Shown here: positions 1-7,031 of the stretch, piece by piece
How the letters are laid out: every line of letters starts with the position of its first letter
Position numbering within the stretch: position 1 is the first letter of the stretch
Assembly: GCA_019247865.1 (NCBI GenBank)
Contig: JAFBAJ010000632.1
Span: 1-8,873, forward strand
Source of the DNA: Acidobacteriota bacterium
GTDB lineage: Bacteria; Acidobacteriota; Blastocatellia; Pyrinomonadales; Pyrinomonadaceae
Length of the DNA stretch: 8,873 nucleotides
Direction of reading: 5' to 3'
Notes under the pieces: generated by a model
The model's input: only the letters and a program-made list of their open reading frames with translations
Databases searched by the model: none
Told to the model about the DNA's origin: nothing
Translations under genes and position numbers: made by a program

Positions 1-151
1 TCACCTGCGCGACCGAGTTGTTCAGCTCCGGCACGCGGTCGCGCATGTCGCGGATGGTCTGCTGAAGTATGAGCTCCGGGTCTTCAGTCTTTTCCACGAT
101 GCCGCCAAAGAGCGCGCGCATCGAACGCTTGATTCTGCTCCACAATCCCAT
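1..151 (-). CDS. PspA/IM30 family protein, N-terminal part (runs off window)
   Basis: The first 50 residues are visible, starting MGLWSRIKRSMRALFGG and continuing with VEKTEDPELILQQ and IRDMRDRVPELNNSVAQV. An N-terminal amphipathic helix followed by a K/A-EDPE-type motif and a long charged helix is characteristic of the PspA/IM30 (Vipp1) family, peripheral inner-membrane proteins that form ESCRT-III-like assemblies and protect the membrane under stress. The ATG is at 149-151, preceded on the minus strand by GGAGGA about 10 bases upstream, which supports this start. The rest of the coiled-coil body is outside the window, so length and neighbours cannot be judged. It lies 231 bases downstream of purD in the same direction, with a repeat between them, so co-transcription is uncertain. 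Family assignment rests on N-terminal similarity recalled from known PspA proteins, not on a search. Confidence 0.8.
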   Translation of the reverse strand, partial: MGLWSRIKRSMRALFGGIVEKTEDPELILQQTIRDMRDRVPELNNSVAQV

Positions 152-320
152 CTCTTCTCATTCCTCCAGCCGTCAAATTAAAGGGCGCTTATCACTCTGG
201 ACGAGCCGACAAACCCTCGTTTGCCTCAAGTCTCCCGCGCACATCTCTGATTGTACGTCGCAGACCCGCGCTCGGTTGCACTTTCAAGAGGAGACTTTCT
301 GCCGTGAGTATAGCAGAAAC

Positions 321-415
321 AGTAGTCAGGGGTCAGTGATCTGTGGTCAGGAACGCGGCACCACAAGCTCCATTCTCTGCTGTTACTGACCACTGACCAC
401 CGGCCCCTGGCCCCG
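321..415. repeat. Inverted GTCAGTGG/GTCAGGGG repeat overlapping the purD 3' end
   Basis: The plus strand carries GTCAGGGGTCAGTG and then GTGGTCAG (343-350). Facing them are two overlapping CTGACCAC copies (386-393 and 393-400), followed by CGGCCCCTGGCC. GTGGTCAG and CTGACCAC form an exact 8-bp stem, extended outward by imperfect pairing, so the region can fold as a hairpin. The right arm lies inside the purD reading frame and supplies its last 12 codons. Iterated GGTCAGTGGTCAG strings resemble short dispersed intergenic repeats of some bacterial genomes; copy number here cannot be determined from one window. The hairpin might end purD transcripts, but there is no T-tract on the minus strand beyond it. 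Confidence 0.6.
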
Positions 416-1696
416 GACTTTTCCGATGTCGCGCCGGTAGTGCATGCCGTCCCATTTGATCTCGCCGACCGCATCATAGCAGCGCGCGAGGGCCCGGTCT
501 AGATTTTGGCCGGTCGCCGTGACGCCCAGCACGCGCCCGCCCGCCGTGAGCCATTCGCCGTTCGAGCCGCGCGCGGTTCCGGCGTGAAAGACTTGTACGC
601 CTTCGCGCAACGCGGCGCGCTCCAAGCCCTCGATCCGCGCGCCCGTCTCCGCTCGCGCAGGATAGCCGCGCGCGGCCAGCACGACGCAGGCCGAAGCCTC
701 CTCGCTCCACCTGACAGGAGTTTGGGAGAGCGTCCCGCGCGTCGTCGCTGAAAAAATATCCACGAGGTCTGATTGCAGGCGGACGAGGATGGCCTGCGTC
801 TCCGGGTCGCCGAAGCGCACGTTGTATTCGAGCACGCGCGGGCCGTCCTCGGTCAGCATGAGGCCGACGAAGAGGATGCCGCGAAACTCGAAACCGTCTG
901 CGCGCGCGCCTTCGAGCGTCGGTTCGACCACCTCGCGCACGGCGCGTCTCAGAGTCTCTTCGTCCAACACGTCCGCATCCGTGACGACGCCCATGCCCCC
1001 TGTGTTGGGGCCGGTGTCGTTTTCGCCGACGCGCTTGTGGTCGCGCGCGGGCGGCATGAGGGCGTAATCCCTGCCGTCCGCGAAGAGCAGCAAAGAGGCT
1101 TCCCTGCCTTCAAGCGCCTCTTCGATGACGACGCGGCTCGCGGCATCAACTCCGAGCGCGCCTGAGAGCATCAGGTCATCAATCGCCTCTTCGGCCTCAC
1201 GGCGCGTGCGCGCGACGACGACGCCCTTGCCGCCCGCGAGGCCGTCGGCCTTGACGACGACCGAAGAGTCTTCCGCGCCGAACTCGCCGCTGCGCAGGAT
1301 GTCGTGTGCTTCATCCGCCGAGACGGCGACGCGATAGCGCGCGGTCGGAATCTTGTGCCGCGCCATAAAGTCCTTCGCGAAGGACTTGCTCGATTCGAGC
1401 CGTGCGGCCTCGCGCCTCGCGCCCGTGATGCGCAGGCCGCGCGACTCGAAGAGGTCCACGATGCCGAGCGCGAGCGGAGCTTCGCCGCCGACGACCGTGA
1501 GGTCGATGGCGCGCTCGGAGGCGTAATCCGCGAGGGCCTCGATGTCCGTCGCGCTGATGGCGACGGGCTCCGCGAGCTGCGCGATGCCGGCATTGCCGGG
1601 CGCGCAGAAGAGCTTGAGATCCGGACGCGCAGACCTCGCGAGCGCCCACGAGATGGCGTGCTCGCGTCCGCCTGAGCCGATGACGAGAATCTTCAT
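383..1696 (-). CDS. purD: Phosphoribosylamine-glycine ligase (GAR synthetase)
   Basis: PurD is cytoplasmic and catalyses the second step of de novo purine synthesis: ATP-dependent joining of glycine to 5-phosphoribosylamine. The 437-residue product starts MKILVIGSGGREHA, the classic PurD N-terminus with its glycine-rich loop. The ATP-grasp part shows VVKADGLAGGKGVVVA (147-162), DHKRVGENDTGPNTGGMG (219-236) and the metal/nucleotide-binding EYNVRFGDPETQ (290-301). The frame stays open upstream to a GTG at 1765, but those 23 extra residues are partly encoded by a dispersed repeat and the family starts at MKILVIG, so I chose the ATG at 1694-1696; no strong Shine-Dalgarno precedes it. The family core ends near RRDIG (425); the last 12 residues (KVRGQGPVVSGQ) and the TAA come from the 321-415 repeat. 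No other purine gene is visible. I see no convincing minus-strand promoter upstream. Confidence 0.96.
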   Translation of the reverse strand: MKILVIGSGGREHAISWALARSARPDLKLFCAPGNAGIAQLAEPVAISATDIEALADYASERAIDLTVVGGEAPLALGIVDLFESRGLRITGARREAARLESSKSFAKDFMARHKIPTARYRVAVSADEAHDILRSGEFGAEDSSVVVKADGLAGGKGVVVARTRREAEEAIDDLMLSGALGVDAASRVVIEEALEGREASLLLFADGRDYALMPPARDHKRVGENDTGPNTGGMGVVTDADVLDEETLRRAVREVVEPTLEGARADGFEFRGILFVGLMLTEDGPRVLEYNVRFGDPETQAILVRLQSDLVDIFSATTRGTLSQTPVRWSEEASACVVLAARGYPARAETGARIEGLERAALREGVQVFHAGTARGSNGEWLTAGGRVLGVTATGQNLDRALARCYDAVGEIKWDGMHYRRDIGKVRGQGPVVSGQ

Positions 1697-1714
1697 GCCG
1701 ATGACTTTAAACGC

Positions 1715-1734
1715 TTTCACGCAAAGGCGCAAAG
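1715..1734 (+). repeat. 20-bp dispersed repeat TTTCACGCAAAGGCGCAAAG, copy 1
   Basis: This 20-mer is repeated exactly at 6947-6966 (plus) and as its reverse complement at 7001-7020. Here it is a single arm 19 bases upstream of the purD start, in the purD leader. Strings of ACGCAAAGG/CGCAAAG units resemble short repeats scattered in several environmental bacterial phyla. If the longer GTG-initiated purD frame were used, the repeat would be translated, which argues against that start. Confidence 0.8.
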
Positions 1735-1847
1735 GAGAGGCATTCCATCGCTTTCTGTGCATCACCGTCGCCTTTTGCCTGAAACTTTTTTTCGTGGAAA
1801 ATATTCTTAATCGAGCCCGCGATTGTGCGTGCGATGAGTTTTAGACC

Positions 1848-1874
1848 TTGACACAATTTCGTGATAGCTATACT
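1848..1874 (+). promoter_or_regulatory. Candidate sigma70-type promoter for the zinc-ribbon gene
   Basis: A perfect -35 hexamer TTGACA (1848-1853) is followed after 15 bases by TATACT (1869-1874), or after 17 bases by TACTTT (1871-1876). Transcription would run toward the gene at 2061 with a leader of roughly 180 bases. A second, closer -10-like box TACAAT (1990-1995) lacks a good -35 and would give a leader of about 60 bases. Both are predictions by eye. The rest of the 364-base stretch between the purD and zinc-ribbon starts shows only the 20-bp repeat at 1715 and no gene. Confidence 0.45.
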
Positions 1875-2060
1875 TTGCAAGAGCCAGAACGTCGCTTCGG
1901 CTTTTTTTGAGAGCCAACCTGACAGGGCCGCGTTCGCTGAGCACAGCGAGACGTTCGCAATGCCCCTCGCTCGCAGGCAGGAATTGCACTACAATAAGCG
2001 TCGAGTGATCTTCCTCTCGTATGCTCGGCGTGGCATCGCACATCGGTGGGGGAAATCATC

Positions 2061-2435
2061 ATGTCACAAACTGAAATAACGAGTCCGTCGAACGGACAGT
2101 GGAGCCATTCGGAGATGGAGTTCGAGGATCGCACGATCAAGTGCGTTGACTGCGGGGAGGATTTTATCTGGACCGGCGGCGAGCAGGTTTTCTTTCACGA
2201 CAAAGGTCTGAAGAATGAGCCCAAGCGCTGCAAGCCGTGCAAGCAGGCCAAGAACGAGCGCCTGGCGGCGATCGCGGCGGCGCAGGCTTCCGGCGTACGC
2301 CAGCGGATAGAGGTCTCGGTGCAGTGTGCCCAGTGCGGTCAACAGACCACAGTTCCCTTCTACCCCTCGCAGGGTCGCCCAGTCTATTGTCGCTCCTGTT
2401 TTCTCGCCGGCCGGACGGAAGACGGCAACGGCTAA
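2061..2435 (+). CDS. Small two-domain zinc-ribbon protein
   Basis: This 124-residue protein has two Cys4 modules. The first (residues 27-60) has CVDC at 28-31, the stretch GGEQVFFHDKGLKNEPKRC, and CKPC at 57-60; it matches the widespread 'probable zinc-ribbon' domain with the GEQ-F-KG-NEPKRC signature. The second (89-113) has CAQC, then TVPF and QGRPVYCRSCF, the CxxC...PVYCxxCF type seen in many small bacterial proteins. An alanine-rich linker of about 25 residues joins them, and a low-complexity N-terminus precedes them. The frame could begin at GTG 2046, but GGTGGGGGA sits 6-8 bases before ATG 2061, which I take as the start. The structure suggests nucleic-acid or protein binding; the molecular function is unknown and I do not assign one. 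It is the only plus-strand gene here, a single-gene unit between purD and the permease. Confidence 0.88.
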   Translation: MSQTEITSPSNGQWSHSEMEFEDRTIKCVDCGEDFIWTGGEQVFFHDKGLKNEPKRCKPCKQAKNERLAAIAAAQASGVRQRIEVSVQCAQCGQQTTVPFYPSQGRPVYCRSCFLAGRTEDGNG

Positions 2436-2465
2436 ACTCTTTCCGCCTTCAATTCACCTCAAGCA

Positions 2466-2495
2466 GACAGGCGCGCCCCTTAACGCACGCCTGTC
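2466..2495 (+). terminator. Hairpin 3' of the zinc-ribbon gene
   Basis: GACAGGCG (2466-2473) pairs perfectly with CGCCTGTC (2488-2495) across a 14-base loop, starting 31 bases after the zinc-ribbon stop codon. There is no clear T-run after it, so it may be a weak or factor-assisted terminator, or a chance palindrome next to the larger repeat element. Confidence 0.3.
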
Positions 2496-2530
2496 GCTTG
2501 CGATGCCTTTCTCAATTCGTCCTTGTCTTT

Positions 2531-2712
2531 AGCCCCGGAGGGGCGTCAGATCAATAGCCCGGGGCGCAAGCCCCGGGTTTCATGCGTAAGAAAAGTTGAG
2601 CCCCGGAGGGGCGGCATATGATTTATGCCGCCCCTCCGGGGCTCAAATATTTTATCAATGCTGTTCCCACGACTAACGTCGTGGGCTACTGCTATGACGC
2701 CCCTCCGGGGCT
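2531..2712. repeat. Composite palindromic element with 18-bp terminal inverted repeats
   Basis: The ends are exact inverted copies: AGCCCCGGAGGGGCGTCA (2531-2548) and its reverse complement (2695-2712). Inside are three more palindromes. First, CCCGGGGC-GCAA-GCCCCGGG (2558-2577), an 8-bp stem closed by a GNRA-type tetraloop. Second, a perfect 23-bp stem with a 5-base loop (2596-2646) built around the same AGCCCCGGAGGGGCG core. Third, CCCACGAC-TAAC-GTCGTGGG (2666-2685). There is no coding potential. Such GC-rich cores resemble REP/BIME-like intergenic repeats in several environmental phyla, which in other bacteria are mobilised by RAYT (TnpA-REP) transposases; no transposase is in this window. 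It fills most of the 307-base gap between the convergent zinc-ribbon and permease genes. Confidence 0.85.
2596..2646. terminator. 23-bp perfect hairpin, possible bidirectional terminator
   Basis: The arms 2596-2618 and 2624-2646 are perfect inverted repeats around a 5-base loop. The right side is followed by AAATATTTTATC. It sits between the 3' ends of two convergent genes, so it could end transcription from both sides, although neither side has an uninterrupted T-tract. Its primary identity is as a sub-unit of the composite repeat at 2531-2712. Confidence 0.4.
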
Positions 2713-2742
2713 GAAATTTCTTTCGCCTCTCTGCGCCTGCTC

Positions 2743-4692
<1,950 letters not shown>

Positions 4693-4774
4693 GCGGCATC
4701 GCCTCTTAACCTCAAATGAAGTTGAGAAGTCTCTCTGATCAGGGGATTGACTCGTGACATTCGCTTACGGCCGT

Positions 4775-4802
4775 ATAGTAAGACGATTTCCGCGAAAGTC
4801 AA
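4775..4802 (-). promoter_or_regulatory. Candidate sigma70-type promoter of the permease gene
   Basis: Read on the minus strand, TTGACT (4797-4802) is followed after 16 bases by TACTAT (4775-4780). Both boxes are close to consensus and well placed, giving a leader of about 75 bases before the GTG at 4692. This prediction is from sequence only. The 317-base gap between the permease and the protease otherwise holds just the terminator at 4848-4890. Confidence 0.5.
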
Positions 4803-4847
4803 CAGCCTGCGGACGCTGAGCCATGTTTGTGGAATGGATTTATCCGA

Positions 4848-4890
4848 CTTTAAAAATAAAGCGGGCGGGGGTCTCCCACAACCCCCACCC
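4848..4890 (-). terminator. Rho-independent terminator of the metalloprotease unit
   Basis: On the minus strand GGGTGGGGGT (4881-4890) pairs with ACCCCCGCCC (4863-4872), 9 of 10 positions, around an 8-base loop. It is followed directly by GCTTTATTTTTAAAG, a good T-rich tail. It lies about 120 bases beyond the protease stop at 5010 and ahead of the permease promoter, so it should insulate the two units. Confidence 0.7.
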
Positions 4891-5009
4891 TAAGGCCACG
4901 TGTCCTCACCCCACGCGACCACTTCGCCCAACGGGGAGTCGGGCGCAAGCAGATTATGCACAACTTGCCCTAAACTTTCAACTCTCAATCAAGAATTATT
5001 ATTATTCCG

Positions 5010-6380
5010 TTAAGGATTGACGTTCGCCCCGTCCACCGTCAGCCCGCCGACGACGTAAGCGACTTCGCCCGTCGCGGATTGCACGCGCACGCTGTAGTCG
5101 CCCGCCGGGGTGTTCTCGCTGACGGCCACGTCAAAGCTGATGACGGAGAGGTTCGCGCCGAACTGTTGCTGCGTGATGCTCGACGGGTTGACGTTGAGGA
5201 AAGGCGAAGAGATGGTGACAGCACCTTCTGCGAGCTGCTTCAGGTTGAGGCCGTCGCCGCCGAGGTAGATGGTGTGGATGCGCCCGGGCGTGAGCGGCAC
5301 GGCGATGGTGGAGAGCTGCCCGTTAAAACCGATGAGCGCAGGGTTGAGCTGCGCTGGCTTTTCCGAGAGCTGCGCGTTGCGTCGCACCGTGCGCTCTGCC
5401 GTGACGTTGAGCTCTCCGAGCTCTTCCGTGCGGAACGAGCCGGAGTTGGCCGTCGCAAGCCCGGCGTAGGCTCCGCGCTGCGAAGCGATCTCCGCCACCA
5501 GCACAGGCCCGTCCAGCGCTTCGACCTTGAGATAATATTTTCCGGGCGACAGATTTTCGAGCTGATAGTTTCCGTTCGAGAGCGTGATGCTGCTCGCCGC
5601 GAGCCGTCCGGTCGCGGCCTCTTCGGCCCAGACGCTCGCGCCGAAGACCGGCGAGCCCGCGTGATTGGTGATCGTTCCCGTCACGGAGCCGCGCGCACGC
5701 GCCTCCTCAGGCCGCATGCCGTAGATGGCGCGCACGCCCGCTAGGTCATCCTGCGAGAGCGTGCGCGGCGTGATGGCCGGAAGACTGTAGATGCCGTTCC
5801 TGCCCTGTCGCGGCTGCATCGTCGCGCCGACCGCGCTCGAATGCTCAAGCCCCAGCAGGTGTCCCAGCTCGTGCGTGAAGGTCGCTTCCAGGTCGTACGT
5901 GCCGGGCGTGCCGTCCGTCGAGAATTGCTGGTACGGATTGAGCACGATGTCCGCTTCGGTGATGTTGCCCGAACGGTTGTAGAAGACGCGCGTGCGCCCG
6001 GACATCTCGCTCGCCGCGCCGACGAAGGGCGCGATGTTTTCGGGCGTCGCCGCGATGCTGATCAAAGAGATGCCGTCGCCGCTCGTCCCGGCCGCGCTGA
6101 TGGACTGCTCTTTGGAAGTGGTCTCGACGAACTCTATGTCTGCGGCTTCGGACCAACTGGCGAGCGCGCGACGCAAAGCGCCGATGACATCGCTGCCGGA
6201 CTTGATATTGGACGGAGGCGCGCTGAGCGAGCTGGAGAACGCGAGGGTGATGGTGTGCGTCGGCCACTTGATCTGCGCCCGCCCGGAAGAGTCCGTGAAT
6301 TGCAATGCGTACGGGCGCACGGGTGCCGCAGACCAAATCAGAGAGGCCAGCAACATCAGCATCACTAACGGACGACGCAT
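5010..6380 (-). CDS. Secreted metzincin-type zinc metalloprotease (matrixin-like) with C-terminal beta domains
   Basis: From the ATG at 6378-6380 the product has 456 residues. It begins MRRPLVMLMLLASLIWSAAPV, a clear signal peptide, so the protein is exported; the open frame extends 54 codons further up to 6542, but that would bury the signal and run through a palindrome. The protease domain covers about 25-225. HELGHLLGLEH (170-180) is the zinc-binding HExxHxxGxxH motif with catalytic Glu171, and GATMQP (185-190) supplies the metzincin Met-turn. The segment DLAGVRAIYG near 212-221 is the usual C-terminal helix of matrixin domains. Residues 231-300 (VTGTITNHAGSPVFGASVW) look like a carboxypeptidase regulatory-like beta-sandwich; 330-450 may be an Ig/IPT-like module. 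There is no obvious propeptide cysteine switch, LPxTG signal or C-terminal sorting domain. The substrate is unknown. It lies 165 bases downstream of a small membrane-protein gene, perhaps co-transcribed, and ahead of a terminator at 4848-4890. Confidence 0.9.
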   Translation of the reverse strand: MRRPLVMLMLLASLIWSAAPVRPYALQFTDSSGRAQIKWPTHTITLAFSSSLSAPPSNIKSGSDVIGALRRALASWSEAADIEFVETTSKEQSISAAGTSGDGISLISIAATPENIAPFVGAASEMSGRTRVFYNRSGNITEADIVLNPYQQFSTDGTPGTYDLEATFTHELGHLLGLEHSSAVGATMQPRQGRNGIYSLPAITPRTLSQDDLAGVRAIYGMRPEEARARGSVTGTITNHAGSPVFGASVWAEEAATGRLAASSITLSNGNYQLENLSPGKYYLKVEALDGPVLVAEIASQRGAYAGLATANSGSFRTEELGELNVTAERTVRRNAQLSEKPAQLNPALIGFNGQLSTIAVPLTPGRIHTIYLGGDGLNLKQLAEGAVTISSPFLNVNPSSITQQQFGANLSVISFDVAVSENTPAGDYSVRVQSATGEVAYVVGGLTVDGANVNP

Positions 6381-6397
6381 CACTTTTTTCTCAGAAC

Positions 6398-6421
6398 GCT
6401 TTGGAGCGGAAGCTCCAAAGC
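6398..6421. repeat. Perfect 10-bp palindrome in the protease leader
   Basis: GCTTTGGAGC (6398-6407) and GCTCCAAAGC (6412-6421) are exact inverted repeats around GGAA. The palindrome ends 17 bases upstream of the protease ATG, which itself has only a weak GAG-type ribosome site. It may be another dispersed intergenic repeat, or may modulate translation by folding in the leader. No other copy occurs in this window. Confidence 0.6.
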
Positions 6422-6545
6422 CAGCACCTGGATGCCATTCGGGGGAGACGGGTTTCAGGGCCGCTGCAACGCGCGGCGTGCCCCGCATCTTAACACATAA
6501 AAGGGGCGCGGCAGAGATGATTCTTCCGCTTTTGATCCACAAAGG

Positions 6546-6857
6546 TTACGAGCGACGCTTCTTGCTGCTGGGGCGCGCGCCGAAGGTCGTTTTGGGCGCG
6601 GCCTGCGCATCGCTGATGTTGCTGCCGATGGCCGCCGCGTCATCGCCCGCGCCGACGGCCGGAGCCGTTGACCTGCGCGCGTCATGCAGATCGGCCATCG
6701 CCACGACGATGAGCAGCCACGTCACGGCCAGCGTCCCCAGCACGTACAGGAGCGCGATCTGTTCCCAGTACATCAGCGCGATCACGACCGCCGCCGAAAT
6801 CAAAATCCAGAGCCACGTCTTCTGACGATGACTCAAGCCTCCCTGTTTCCTCACCAT
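6546..6857 (-). CDS. Small two-helix membrane protein, unknown function
   Basis: I do not recognise this family. The 103-residue product has a short basic N-terminus (MVRKQGGLSHRQK), two hydrophobic helices at about 14-30 and 34-55 joined by a short YWEQ turn, and a soluble low-complexity tail rich in Ala, Ser and Gly that ends in the basic SSKKRRS. The hairpin-like helices and both charged ends suggest an inner-membrane protein with cytoplasmic termini. ATG 6855-6857 is preceded on the minus strand by GAGGAGAG at 7-8 bases, a strong ribosome site, which supports a real gene and this start. It precedes the secreted protease gene by 165 bases in the same direction; a functional link is only suggested by position. 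Confidence 0.75.
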   Translation of the reverse strand: MVRKQGGLSHRQKTWLWILISAAVVIALMYWEQIALLYVLGTLAVTWLLIVVAMADLHDARRSTAPAVGAGDDAAAIGSNISDAQAAPKTTFGARPSSKKRRS

Positions 6858-6936
6858 ATCTCTTCTCTCCTCAAAAAATCAGTGCCCATAGAAACGACAC
6901 AATTTAGCACAGGGCGCGGCCGAACAGCCAACGGAG

Positions 6937-7029
6937 AGGAAGACAGTTTCACGCAAAGGCGCAAAGACGCAAAGGAAAACCATGAAGCTTTTCTTTGCGG
7001 CTTTGCGCCTTTGCGTGAAATGTCTTTCT
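6937..7029. repeat. Long near-perfect hairpin containing copies 2 and 3 of the 20-bp repeat
   Basis: TTTCACGCAAAGGCGCAAAG at 6947-6966 and its exact reverse complement at 7001-7020 form a perfect 20-bp stem. Inward, CGCAAAG and then AAAA (6968-6979) pair with TTTTCTTTGCG (6989-6999) apart from one bulge. Outward, AGAGGAAGACA pairs with TGTCTTTCT with a wobble and a bulge. The whole could form a stem of about 40 pairs. It begins 3 bases beyond the stop of the export-protein gene (7032), so it can act as its 3' end or stabilise the mRNA, and it separates that gene from the membrane protein at 6857. No T-tract follows on the minus strand. Confidence 0.85.
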
Positions 7030-7031
7030 GT

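Noticed and set aside
1697..1765. N-terminal extension of purD to the GTG at 1765
   Set aside because: The extra 23 residues are encoded partly by a dispersed 20-bp repeat, and PurD proteins begin at the MKILVIG strand.
1861..2079. 72-codon plus-strand open frame upstream of the zinc-ribbon gene
   Set aside because: It has no ribosome site, no recognisable domain and runs into the better supported gene start; it lies where promoter-like boxes occur.
2531..2712. Riboswitch or structured regulatory RNA
   Set aside because: Modules are self-contained palindromes with inverted ends located between convergent gene 3' ends; a repeat element explains them better than an RNA leader.
5079..6368. Several plus-strand open frames opposite the protease gene (for example 5079-5744 and 5841-6368)
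   Set aside because: Arg-rich, domain-free translations typical of the antisense of a GC-rich gene; the opposite strand encodes the signal peptide, zinc motif and Met-turn.
6381..6542. 54-residue N-terminal extension of the metalloprotease
   Set aside because: It would place the signal peptide internally and translate a palindrome; the ATG at 6380 directly begins a standard signal peptide.
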